Below, piece after piece: positions 45,613 to 56,547 of a DNA stretch of 64,000 nucleotides. How positions within the stretch are numbered: the stretch's first letter is position 1; each line of letters begins with the position of its first letter. Source of the DNA: Diphasiastrum complanatum (taxonomy: Eukaryota > Streptophyta > Lycopodiopsida > Lycopodiales > Lycopodiaceae); assembly GCA_029204225.1 (NCBI GenBank), contig CM055098.1, forward strand, positions 5,947,246-6,011,245, in the 5' to 3' direction. The position numbers and the translations under genes are program-made. The notes beneath the pieces were generated by a model that did not search any database, was not told the origin of the DNA, and saw only the letters and a list, made by a program, of their open reading frames with translations.

Positions 45613-46565
45613 ATGTCGAGGATTTCTTTTAAAATTTCGGATAAACCTCAAGATATTCCATTGAAGGATAAGAAAAAATTCATGTATTACTTCACCAGAG
45701 AGGTCAACAACACAAAGCTCTCTGAGCTTTTTATTCATTTAGCTGAGAAGTCTGGCAATGGAGACTCACATTTCAAAATTCAAGGAAAATTGCTTGCTGA
45801 TCAACCAGATGAGGATGAGGAAGAAGGTTTTGTGAACGTGCTTGTAAAGAAGACGAATAAGTCTTGTTCTATATTCCTGAACGAGACTATGATAAAGATT
45901 CGACTTTGCCAGGATGAGACCATCAAAACTTATTTTGGTAATGCTCTAGTTACTTTGGTATGTAATCATAAAACCTATTTTCATTCATGTATGTTAACAA
46001 GTGTTCCATGCTTAGCATAGTGGTTACATAAATATAAAATTCCCATGAACTTATAAGTGGAAAATCTTTTTGTAAATTGAGTAGTCTTGTGCTGAGCATG
46101 GCCAATATAAATGCCTTTACTCACTATACTTTAAACCTGGTTTTTGTTTCTGTCTAGAGCATGAAGCAATGCTTAAAAATGGTGCTAGTTGCCATTGTTG
46201 AGGGAAAAGATCCGGTCTACTTACGAAATTTAAAATCTATATCTATTGGACCTCACAAGCTTGCTTCTACCACTGCTCAGGTTACAAAGCCAGCCTCTGA
46301 AAATGTTGAGGATGATACTGTAGCTGCCCCTCATCCCAAAACAAAAAAAAGATCACATAATATTTCTGAGTCCTCTCCCACTAGACCCAAGTCCCGCCCA
46401 AAGACCATGGCTACACATCGCCACAAATCAATTCCATCAATTGAAAGCAAAAAAGCCATGACTGAATCATCGATGTCTTTATCTGGTGCCTCCATCCGTC
46501 CCTTACAAGATAGCTCTGAAATTGCTAAATTAAGAGAAGAAATTCGTAAAACAAAAAAAAATTAG
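45613..46565 (+). CDS. Orphan two-exon gene, 250 aa, globular N-terminus and basic disordered tail
   Basis: Exon 1 (45613-45957, 115 codons) starts at the ATG of MSRISFKISDKP. A 200-bp intron with gtatgt donor and tctgtctag acceptor joins in phase 0 to exon 2 (46158-46565), reading ALVTL-SMKQC; no stop or frameshift interrupts it. The first 150 residues look globular, with an acidic loop (DQPDEDEEEG). The rest is Ser/Pro/Lys-rich (KTKKRSHN, SPTRPKSRPK) with a final coiled-coil-like EIAKLREEIRKTKKN. The basic tail suggests a nuclear or nucleic-acid-binding role, only as inference. I recognise no family. The intron holds atgcttagcata, a palindromic word also in the introns of the methyltransferase-like gene. 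It lies between fragments of the same copia family. Confidence 0.5.
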
Positions 46566-47203
46566 AGAAACAACTTTGATTTTAGATATAAATCTGTGTG
46601 ATAGGCCACCTGTAGACTCAATAACAGGGGATAGGCCAATGGAAGTAAGAGAACCAAATAACACATGTACATAATCTAAAAATAAAATTTAAAGATCATA
46701 CATAGGCCATAGTTACCCTATTTGTTGTTTTGGTTGATCCCAACGAATGCAACAATGTTGCGAATTTTGATTTTTTTTAATTAGATTCATATGATCATTT
46801 TTTTGTTCTTGGGGGCATACACAATTTACATGCCCGAAAATAGTTATCTCAAAAGTATCCCCATATTTCTTCTTGTCGAACTGTGAGTGCAAGTGCATTT
46901 GATGGCCTGACAGTGAAAGAAGCAAAAATTATTGGCTTGGGACCATAATATTGATCAAGACAACCGGATGAAGATGACCGTCATCCCTAAAAATAATGCT
47001 CCTCATGCACTCCTATGACTACAGTATGGGATGAGTCCATGCTCGCGCCTACTGCAGTCTGTTGTATGGACAAGATCCATGTGTGCGGGCACGCAGGTAC
47101 TTGGAAAAAAAAAATTGCGCAAAATTCTTTTTTGCAACAAAGATTTACAGAGTTTCTAAAAAACATTTCGACTTTCGACTATTAGAATCCCCATTGTCAA
47201 TCC
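46566..47203. other. Spacer with no recognised gene
   Basis: No supported coding region. The reading frames on the minus strand (46713-46925) are short and unremarkable. Confidence 0.4.
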
Positions 47204-48105
47204 ATGAACAATTTCAGATCAATTAAGATCCAAATCCATAACCTAATCTTTGGTTAGAAATAGATCAACTCTACCAATTTTGCCAATGTAGCAACATCTA
47301 CTCTATGAAAGAGATGCAAACTCAATAAGAACTTGATCAAACATCAAACATATGATATGATGAAGTTGTTGTCCATATAAAAATAGTAAGCTACTGTATT
47401 CACACATGTGGATCCAAAAATAACATAAAATAAGCCTTCTAGATACAAGATTGCAAGGTATCACAAATATAGTGCACCAATTAATAGATGAACCCAAGAG
47501 AACTCATGTATACGCATGAAGTGAGATAAGAGAGAGATAATTTATCTTTTCCCTTGAGTGTATAACTATATATAGCAGATCCATGACTCATTAATGAGTT
47601 TAGTTTCCCTCCATAACAAAAACCCTAGCATTAATGTGGACTAGATTCAAATGTCTCCACATTCAAATTTGAATCTCCAAAACTCATGTACCACACTTTC
47701 CCACACTTTCAGAAAGTGTTAATTTAAATGCTTTTATACTAATATAACTTTGAAAATTCAAACTCTAAGTATAATATGAAAATTGGCCTCAATTGCCAAA
47801 TATACAAATATGACCAAGATAACGAAACTAGTTGAAATTTCTCACACTCCCTCTTCAACTAGTTTTAGCATAGACTTTTAGAACACTCCAAGTGAAGTCC
47901 TATGCTTCATAAACAATTCATTTCCCAATGATTTGGTAAAGATATCAGCTACACATTCCTCTGAAGAAACATGTTGAAGCTCCACCTCCTTTGCCAAGAC
48001 TTGCTCTCTCACAAGGGAAAATATCGCCTCCATATGCTTGCTCCTAGTATAGTTTTGACCACAGAACTTTGATCCAACTTTAGAATGATCTCCATCCTAA
48101 GTATA
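47204..48105 (-). mobile_element. Reversed 3' end of a copia B-family element
   Basis: On the minus strand, 48105-47870 encodes the end of RNase H with the same motifs as 34700-34930 (FVREQVLAKE-like, CVADIFTK, SLGVF). The purine tract gaagagggag and an LTR of about 640 bp (47846 to about 47204) follow. It is older than copy B: many substitutions are present and the LTR end is worn. It is cut off at about 48105. Confidence 0.8.
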
Positions 48106-48302
48106 GACCTCTTTTACAAGGTTTCCTTCAATTGCTTGGTTGCTCAGTCCAAAATGTTGACAATGCAATTCATCACAATCAAGTATGCACAATCATGCAA
48201 ATTATATATTTACATCATCATCTTATTTTTCCAAGCATGGCAAATCTCTAGAAAATTCTCTTTAATTTTTGCCACGCATGGTAGTCATGGAGATTTTGCC
48301 AC

Positions 48303-48339
48303 GTAATATGGAGATTTGCCACGCAAATCTCCATATTAC
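48303..48339. repeat. Perfect palindrome with 17-bp arms and 3-base loop
   Basis: gtaatatggagatttgc, loop cac, then its exact reverse complement. It sits in a stretch (about 48240-48480) with many gccacg words; the flanks 48106-48790 hold no gene. Confidence 0.8.
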
Positions 48340-48789
48340 ATATCACATGAAAAGGTGGTTATTTAATGACTTTTTGTGGCTCTGCCACGAGGGTTGTGCC
48401 ACGCCAATGTGTAATGCGCAATATCTAAGAAAAAATTGGATTTTAAATTTTTGACGTGGCATTGACAGAGCCATGCCAAAAATTTTTAAAAAAAATTCCT
48501 CCCCCCCGTACCCACACAGTCAACACATTTTTTTACCAGCAAGGGTGCCTTAAATTTTTTTCCATGGATCTACCACATGCATGGATGAGTTACGCAAAAA
48601 AAAAAAAGACCAAATTTCGGCTAAGTCTCGAGTTCTCATGGAAAAACGCCTACGCATGTACTTGTGTAATATTCATGATCAATGTTCACGATCAATATTC
48701 ACAAGTATTCATGATCAATCTTCACAATAATCATGATGAGTATTTATGAATAGTATTTAGAAATATTCACAATATTTACGATGCAATAT

Positions 48790-49960
48790 ATCCAAGGTAA
48801 TACAAGCACAAAATGGAGGACAATTGCTAAGTGTTGATGGGCAAAATTTCACTATGGAATGGCACTTAGTTGCCGCTTTGAAGACCCTAAAATGCATGTT
48901 TGGCTGCGGGCTCGGTGCGAATGCCAAACATTTTTGCATATATTGTATGTTTGAAAGTGGCCGAAATAAAGGTGTGTTGCATTGCAACCAAGGAGTTCCA
49001 CCAAACAGGCACAATCTAGACAAAGCATGGAGTCCCTGTATTAGAGATTCCTCTCAAAAGAGTCCATTTTTGCACGATGCATGGTGAATTGCGGATATTA
49101 GACAAGTTGTTATATTTGCATTGTTGCTATGCATGGAATATGCAACCCAAATCACGCGCGGATGTTAGCATTCAAAATCTAGAGATAGTGTTATCAGAGA
49201 TGGGACTTCACAGAGGCCATGTGAATCTTTCCAAGGACGTTGAGTTGAGTGGAAAAACTCAAGACTTGCTGGCAAAAGTTTCCATGGGGGGCGCAAAAGC
49301 AAGGCATTTCTTGTCAAATCATACTGGATGAGAAAGTAGTCTTCAATGGGAGTATTGGAAGAGAGTGTGTGAATGCACAACAAATATTGGCTCGGATCCC
49401 TGTATGGCTGCCACACATGCAAAGGTGTGGCAAGCATTTGATGCTTTGTCATGACTATCAATAAAAAATACTTGAGGGAGGAAGATTACGATAGATATCA
49501 GACGGAAGTACAAGCATTCACTCGATTGATGATTGATACATGGGGAGAAATACACATCACTCATTATATGGTCAGTGTTTTGTCTTTATTTTTTCTTTGT
49601 AAGTTCTATCCAAGTGAAATGTACTAATTAGATTCTTTTGCAAACAGCACATTTTGTACGCTCATGGACCTTGCTTTTTAAAGACATATGGATCATTGAC
49701 TATTTGGAATACCCAAGGGATGGAGAAGAGTCATTACAGGGTCAAGGCTACATATTTCAAACATTCAAGACACGGTGGAGGTAAAGGTCTTAGCAATGCC
49801 TTGGTAGAGATATTTTAGTGGTTTTATAGAGGAGTTCTGAGCAGACAAAACATCGAAGAAACACGGGCTCGAGGGTTGACTTCAGTGATCTCTTCATCAA
49901 ATTTAGCCAGAAGAGCCGCTTGGAAGTCATCCACAGCTAATGCAAGGCATAGGGAATGAG
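48790..49960 (+). pseudogene. Transposase-like orphan protein gene, frameshifted, with one intron
   Basis: Pieces in three frames form one recognisable protein. LLSVDGQNFTMEWHLV to FGCGLGANAKHFCIYC runs to about 49083; ILDKLLYLHCCYAW to LSKDVELSGKTQDL runs to about 49310; then DEKVVFNG, VNAQQILARIPVW and DYDRYQTEVQAF. A 77-bp intron (49571-49647, gtcagt to caaacag) leads to HILYAHGPCFLKTYGSL, GMEKSHYRVKATYF and HSRHGGG. A TAG replaces Gln in the next motif (EIF*WFYRG). The GLGAxAKxFCxxC and GMEKSHY...HGGG motifs remind me of uncharacterised proteins scattered in algae, fungi and invertebrates that behave like transposon genes. This is memory, not a search, and I cannot name the family. At least two frameshifts and one stop make it a pseudogene. 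Confidence 0.5.
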
Positions 49961-50307
49961 GGATGTCTCCGGTTCGTGTAGGGAAGTGGTGGGTTTATCG
50001 GCAAAGAACATCCAATGAAGAGGATGGCATTTTAGAAATAGCACACAATGAACAAATAGAATCTATTGAGAATATTACATTGTTTTGAAGTATAGTCATA
50101 TAATCTATTTGATGACTATAAATAGACTTTATTTGGTACAATATTAAAATCATGTCTATTTTTAAAAAACTTTTTCCTATATAAGACCACTTTATCTCAT
50201 TTTCAAGCACACATTTTTATTGCTCTCTTGGCTTTCTTAGTTTCGGTTAAATGCTTTGCACTTGCGCTTGTACTAATAGTCTTTTGTATTGTCTCATTAC
50301 GTTCACG

Positions 50308-50691
50308 ATGCATCTTTCGAAGACAAAGTTGGCAAATCTATTGGCCGACACAACATTTGTTGATCAAATAGATCGCATCTATGCTATGTTCACTGTCAGA
50401 ATAGATACCCTAGCAACTCTACGTGCGAATAGTGATGATTTCATGTATGTAAGTGAGTATATAAAAGAGAACTTGATGCCTTACTTGATAAGAATACCTG
50501 GCTATGATATTTTTTGGATTCCGTATAATTTGCTAACATATATATGGAAAGGAGATAGACCTTTTGCTGTCCGACTCAACTGGTTTGTTAGCCACCTGGG
50601 GAACGAGCACTTTTTGGAGTTAACACGCGATCAACAAGTAAATTTTAATCTCAAAAGTGTAGAAAAAAAGTTCTTGTCAAAATTGCCGTGA
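50308..50691 (+). CDS. Orphan ORF, 127 aa
   Basis: Opens at the ATG of MHLSKTKLANLLADT and stops at the TGA at 50689-50691. The composition is that of a folded helical protein (IPGYDIFWIPYNLLTYIWKG, RLNWFVSHLGNEHF). No family is recognised. It overlaps the next frame by 4 bp, so the two may be one gene broken by a single-base change near 50688. It stands 350 bp after the transposase-like pseudogene on the same strand and may belong to the same unit. Confidence 0.4.
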   Translation: MHLSKTKLANLLADTTFVDQIDRIYAMFTVRIDTLATLRANSDDFMYVSEYIKENLMPYLIRIPGYDIFWIPYNLLTYIWKGDRPFAVRLNWFVSHLGNEHFLELTRDQQVNFNLKSVEKKFLSKLP

Positions 50692-51299
50692 TTTTTTTGT
50701 TGAATGAATTTCCTACAAATATCGTTGAAGAAAAACATGATCCTAGCGTGAACGTCAGCGAAATGGAAGAGCAAGAAGCAGAAGAGGAATTAACACCTGT
50801 GAAGGAAGTAGAGCTTGCACAACAGATGGCTTCAGTTGCATCAACATCTGTCCAACCGGAGGACGTAGACGACTCCGATCACATGTTGCAAATACGTGAC
50901 CTTGCCCCAGTGATAATTAATGGGCAAGCGTATTTGTTTATGCATGACTTGCAACATATCCTCGGCTTACGAGAGGATGAGATGTTGGCAGGATTAGTGA
51001 AATTGCAAAATGGCACCAACACCTTTGACCACTCAGTGCCAGACGATACATTTCGACAACTGATTGGAGATGACGCAGATACTACTGAACAAGCTCTGGC
51101 AAAAATTTTGTGTGAACTGAAGACTCTGCAACCACCGGAGGTTGAGCATAAACAATTTGGAAAATTACCGATTTGCACAACTGAGATGCCATACAAAGGC
51201 CACGGAATTGTCCTTGCAAAAAGTGAAAATGAGGATGAAGGATCTCAAGCAAGTCCTTTGTCAACAAATATTCTCGTCCATGCTTATTCCCATTTCTGA
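50688..51299 (+). CDS. Orphan ORF, about 200 aa, acidic linker plus globular domain
   Basis: The open frame begins at a GTG overlapping the previous stop, so it probably continues the upstream ORF; the first ATG lies downstream at SEMEEQEAEEE. Residues 20-70 are acidic and disordered. A globular part follows (DLAPVIINGQAYLFMHDLQH, ILGLREDEMLAGLVKLQNG, DDADTTEQALAKILCEL). It ends at TGA, 51297-51299. No family is assigned. Its composition is protein-like throughout, unlike the surrounding repeats. Confidence 0.4.
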   Translation: MIFLLNEFPTNIVEEKHDPSVNVSEMEEQEAEEELTPVKEVELAQQMASVASTSVQPEDVDDSDHMLQIRDLAPVIINGQAYLFMHDLQHILGLREDEMLAGLVKLQNGTNTFDHSVPDDTFRQLIGDDADTTEQALAKILCELKTLQPPEVEHKQFGKLPICTTEMPYKGHGIVLAKSENEDEGSQASPLSTNILVHAYSHF

Positions 51300-51895
51300 A
51301 TCTGTTCATTGTAATTACAACATTCTTATATAATGTATTGTAGTATGCGCAGTGGAGATTGACAGTTTTGCAATGAGGAGCGAAGGTTCTCGTGAGGACC
51401 AAACAGAGCGAAGGCCAAATGCATCCCTGACACTACATTGACAATTCCTGACAACTATATCTTCTGTTTCAGCAATGAGTATAGTCTTGATGGCCCACTG
51501 AGCTGGTCAAGTGCAAAGCATTATCAAAGCATTTTGCAGATGCTCCACTTCCACAGACTGCACCAAAGGCCTACTGTGTATGAAGGAGCGCTATCTTGCA
51601 TGACTTCTGCCCGGGGTTTGAGTCCAGATTACTTTTGGCCTCAACGGTTGGACCTTATGAGGAGCATGCTGATGCTGCTAAGATAGCATCGGAGTTACTG
51701 AAGCCAATAGTAGGACTAGAAAATAGATCAGAGTCACTGCTAGAAGCACTGGCTAATGTAAAAGAATTTTAAAGGAAAATGTGCATGTGTTCAAAAATTT
51801 CATTCATTATGGTAGGTTACAAAAATTTCTACCAATCATCTAAATTTAAGGACATTAAAGTGCCATTTTGAACTTCAAACGACCCTCCTCCGTGC
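51300..51895 (+). other. Possible 3' exon fragment and spacer
   Basis: A short frame ending at about 51770 reads VGPYEEHADAAKIASELLKP, then ESLLEALANVKEF and stop, and looks protein-derived, but its upstream part is broken. The rest shows nothing. Confidence 0.25.
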
Positions 51896-52115
51896 CCTGG
51901 AATGATTTGCATGCAAGGGTGTGGAGGGGGGATGTTTGACCAGGTCAAACGTCACCCCTCCGCGCCCTTGCATGCAAATCACGCTAGGGCGAGGAGGGGG
52001 CCGTTTGACCCGGTCAAACGCCCTCTGTCTGCTCCCTTGCATGCAAATCATGCAAGGGCGCAGAGGGAGACTGTTTGACCCGGTCAAACGCCCCCCCTCC
52101 GCGCCCTTGCGTGAA
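51896..52115. repeat. Three-unit palindromic repeat, about 70 bp per unit
   Basis: Each unit has the near-palindrome gtttgacccggtcaaac (51934-51950, where it reads caggt; 52003-52019; 52073-52089), a GC-rich arm (ccctccgcgcccttgc) and a central ttgcatgcaa. Neighbouring arms are inverted copies of one another, so the block can fold in several ways. It is GC-rich within AT-rich surroundings. Confidence 0.75.
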
Positions 52116-53669
52116 AATTAGCATTGGATATACACTCTGATGAAAATTTTAGTCAACCACCTTATCAAAATATTAATAGATCTGTTCAAGTTTGAGATCT
52201 AGGGTTGTCCATGGCTAGGTATAGACCTAACCCTGCCATTGTTACAAGTCCAAACTCATCTTCTAAAAGACAAATAGATGAATGTTTCTAGTGCTTGTAC
52301 AGAACTTTGATATTACCTATTGAAGTTTTAAATGTATCTATTCAAGCTATTATTGTGGTATTATGTCATAAGGGCCTTGCGATATTGTTGAAATTGTTAA
52401 ATTAACCTAAAAAAAAACGTCATCACAATCCATGAAACATCTACGTATAAAAGTTACGAACAACCATCAAAATTTTACTAAGCTATTCTTCTATATTCTT
52501 TTAATTTTCACAAAAAGTTAAAATACAACAATATGAGCATAAAAACCATGCCATTTAGCTTTGGTGTAAAAATTCACAACTCTAATTTACATGAAGCAAA
52601 AAAAAAAATATTAATAAAGTAGAGCTTTTCATGGTTCTTATGTTGAGGAAATCTCCCACTTTCATTAATTTTATCAGACGTGACAACCTAGGTTGGCCTC
52701 GAGCCCATGGCCTTGGTGGGCTCTTGGACCACCGACCTTGGTGAAGGTTGTCAAATTTGGGAAAGTCCTCATGGGCAAACTTTTTTATGTGTAAATGCTT
52801 CTTGTCTTGGACCACTCCTCTGGCCCAAGGTTGTCAAAATCTAAATCTTCCTAGAGGGATTTCTCTCGATACAAGGTTCCTCTCCCATGGTCAGGACTCA
52901 GGAACTTCACCTATCTACAAAGTTCTTCCCTCAACTGTCAATTGTGCAGTACAAAGAGATTTTTTTGCCAGGTCTGTATCTACTTTGTGCCTCAAATTTC
53001 AACGCAGCGATATATGATAATAGATATCATCCACTAAGTCTCGAAGATGGCGTGGATCAGTCGAAGCAAAGTCAGTGCCAGCCCCACACGCACCCCCCAG
53101 TGCACTAGTCACACTCTCAAGTCAATCTATTATAATTTATAATCCATTATCCCCTGCTGCTGGAATGGCCAACCATCGCCTCCTTCCAGTTCCACAGTCC
53201 ACTGCCCAAAGATATCAAATATTATCTATATATCTAGTATCACCGTCGCCTCAAAATCCACAGATCGCGTCTCTTTGCTGATTAACGCAGACCAAAGACA
53301 ATGTTTCTATCACAATTCATTGGAGCTGCTTGTTTACGTCTGCAGAGGTTTAACATCTTAAGTGCAATAGGCTTCTTGCAAAATTCTAGTTTGAAAGCCC
53401 AATAAAGGCGTGTTCATACCAGCACATAGTGGGGTGACATTTTTGGCCCCTCCTTTAGCCTACAATATGGCCGTTAGTGCACTCATTAGTCAATTCCTTG
53501 ATTTCTAAACTGTGCCACCCATTAATTAAAGGCCGTAATTGGTCCATTTAAATAGTTACCGCTATTACATTACAATTGTTAATGATAGCAGTTAGCTAAC
53601 TAACTAACACCCATAAAAGATAATGGGTTGGTGGTCACTACACCCATCAACTAACTATTGGTTGCCATC
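52116..53669. other. Non-coding spacer
   Basis: No gene is recognised on either strand. Around 52690-52830 the words aaggttgtcaaa-tt and cttggaccac recur in inverted and direct order. No mobile-element domain is visible. Confidence 0.4.
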
Positions 53670-53779
53670 AATAGGGGTGGCTTCACACTACAGGCAAGTC
53701 TCTTTGCCTGGCCCTTTCACTTACCACCTAATTTTTAAATATTGGCAAGTGAGTTGACAGGCAGTGGACCACCCCTATT
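53670..53779. repeat. MITE-like inverted repeat, 110 bp
   Basis: Outer arms aataggggtgg and ccacccctatt are perfect inverted copies; inner parts (gcctggccctttcacttacca and ggcaagtgagttgacaggc) are imperfect ones. No coding frame. Confidence 0.5.
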
Positions 53780-53929
53780 TCACATTTGGATGGTAAGTGT
53801 TAAATGAAAGGATATATTATGATTGGCCCATTTGAATCTTGACATACGATTGGTCCATTTTATTAAGATGTCGTGTTTGAAAGGCAAATATGAAACTTTT
53901 TAATAAATATCGATGTTCTGCTAGTGTCA

Positions 53930-55530
53930 TCTGGTTTCTACCTCAATTCAATAGGGATTTGAGAGTATGCTATACGTCCGAAAACTCGAATATGTTTGAG
54001 TGAAGGTTTCGATCCTGTCCATACCTCATAAGGTGTCTTGTTGTCAAGAACTTCAGTATTGGATCAATTTTGAAAATAGGCAACGGTCGAAATAGCTTCT
54101 GCCCAGAATTTCTTTGGAAGAGAGACATGGGCCAACATGCTCTTGGCACTCTCAATCAGAGTCCGTCGATTCTTCCTTTCAGCTACACCATTGAATTGAG
54201 GTGAATAGCTAGTCGTGAATTGTTGCAGTCTTTGAATTCAGTAGAAATGAATTCTCTCCCTCCATCAGTACGTAGACACTTGATTTTCCTTTAATCTAAT
54301 TTTTTGCAAAAGCCTTGAATTGTTTGAAGAACTTGAATGCTTCTGATTTATGCTTCAAAAAATAATTGACAGTTCATCTAGAAAAATCATCAATGAAGAT
54401 GAGGAAGTAAACTACTCCCCCTGTGGAAGAGGTCTGCATAAGCCCACGTTGAAATCTTAATAGATTTTGACTCGCTAATTCCGTTGTATAATATCCGGAT
54501 AGAGAGAGAGAGCTGTGCTTTGCCTCTCGTCCGATGTTGTGACCAGTTAGTTAACAATGAGCTTCATGTGATCTCGCTATTGGGATATGTTGTTCTCTGA
54601 CAGATTCCTGATATGCCTACGAACTCTTAACTGTAGCTATTGCTGCTAATTAAGATCTATCATCTTCCAAGGTGTAGACAGACACTGTTGACCTACTACT
54701 GATTTAATCATGATGAGCCTTTATGCAGAAAAACAAATGATAACTGATTTTGTAAGAAACGCTCGACAAGCATAACCTAACCATGCTTCTCTCGTTCATC
54801 CTCTATATATAGAAGCAGAGGAAGAAAGTGGTCTTTAATTTGATTAATGATTACAAGAACTGCTTAAGCCACTACCAGCGACCTTCTTGTACCACTGCCT
54901 AGTAGATTGCTTCAATACATAGATGCTCTTGCACATTTTGCAGGCATAGTCAACAAATGCCTTATAGGTAAAACCTGGCGGTTGGTCCATGTAGATTCCT
55001 TCCTTCAGGTCTCCATGCAGAAATGATGTCTTCTCGTCTATAATATGGATTTTCAGACTGTAGGCTACTGCATATGCAAACAATATGCGTAGTGATGTAT
55101 GTTTCACTATAGGAGAAAAAGTATCGATGTAGTCAATACCATATTTTTGTGAGAAACCCTTCGCAACTGACCTAGACTTGTATTTTGATACATTGTCATC
55201 TGGTCCGTATTTGTATTTGTAAACCCATTTACATTTTACAGTCTTCATGTCTGATGGCACGGGTTTGAGATCTCACACATCGTTTTGTTTCATGGAGGTC
55301 ATTTCTTCTTCCATGGCCTTTATCTAGTTGTCATTATCTAGACTATTGATAGCTTTTTCATATGTTTGTGATTCACCGCTATATCTATAGAAGTTTTCTT
55401 GAGTTGAAGCTAAGTTGTCTGGTATATATCTGACATTAGAAAAAATTTGAGTACAAAAGGGGCCTTTCAAAAAGATACTTTTTATTTTTTTCTCAAAAAT
55501 TTCTTCCACATGGTCCAATCAAAACACTCA
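53930..55530 (-). mobile_element. Rearranged copia fragment, family F: RT, then LTR, then integrase
   Basis: On the minus strand, 55518-55324 is linker; 55260-54844 is the start of reverse transcriptase (CKWVYKYKYGPDD, AKGFSQKYGIDYIDTFSP, EKTSFLHGDLKEGIYM). It ends abruptly in an LTR of about 410 bp (about 54855-54446), followed by integrase (DDFSR, LRTDGGREF, FNGVAERKNRRTLIES, TPYEVW) to about 53930. In a normal copia, integrase precedes RT and the LTR ends the element, so two copies were joined by deletion or recombination. Stops are frequent. The LTR matches the plus-strand LTR at 58555-58949. Confidence 0.8.
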
Positions 55531-55539
55531 AATTTGAAA

Positions 55540-55625
55540 TCTACGTAACTTGGTCGAATTGGTCGACTTTGGTCAAATTGGTCGAATTGGGCCAAGTAGA
55601 TTTGGCCAAATTTGGAAGAAAATAA
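55540..55625 (-). repeat. Minisatellite of ggtcgaattggtc type
   Basis: Degenerate repetition of ttggtcgaattggtc/ttggtcaaattgg. Its reverse complement is the same kind of sequence as the array at 60000-60235. It directly abuts the copia F fragment. Non-coding spacer continues to 56290. Confidence 0.7.
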
Positions 55626-56289
55626 AGTTATGGATGAAAGAAAGCTTGAAACTTGTCAGTGCAAGCGTGAATCTTATAGACAAAATACAATTATTTTCAT
55701 TTATTAAAAAACTTAATAGTTCTTTAGGAGGAGCAGACAGGACGGAGGGACAGAGAGAGAGGGGGGGGCATGATAGAGTAGCAGGGGAGAACCAGGTCTG
55801 TTGGTTTTTAAGTTACAAAATATTATAGTAATAGTTTTCTTTCGATTTCATATGAGCTTGAAGTCAAATTCTTTGTGGCCTGGCAAACTCAAATAGTTTC
55901 GTTGGAACACGCTGCTAAAATGCTACTCGGACAATGTGTAGAGCTTGCAAACTTAAAAGTATCTAACTCCTGGGAGAGAGCTGCCTACCTGCCTACCCCT
56001 TGTTGCCTCAGACGCGATCCACCCATTCCTCGCGATACATAGAGAGAGAGATCTGCCTGCCTACCCCCTTGCTGCCACATCGCGATCCACCCCTTCTTCC
56101 TCGTCGAGAAGTTGAGAGAGATATAGAGAGAGAAAAGGATATCCGTTAAGTTCATTGCTAATGATTCATTGAAGCTTTGCTGATCTCCTTCTATGCTATT
56201 TTTCAGGCTCCCTTTTGATTTGAGGCTCCGTTCAAGCTTCTTCAGCTCTTCACGACTATATAGTTGGCTTATATAGGGGATTCACAACC

Positions 56290-56472
56290 TCTCTGATGGG
56301 AACTTGTGTAGCAGGCCATATAGGCATGTCATAGGTCTGATATCTACCAAGCTTGTCGCAGACTGCCACATGGCAAGCCATGTAGGCCTAACCCATGGCA
56401 AGGGTTTTGACCATGTAGTTCTAACATAGGCTTGCGTGGCAAGCCAACCAGGCTCTCTCACGTAGGCCTCAG

Positions 56473-56547
<75 letters not shown>

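Noticed and set aside
51934-52089. Operator or WRKY-regulated promoter array
   Set aside because: Opposed TTGAC words are explained by the palindromic repeat, and no gene start follows within a sensible distance.
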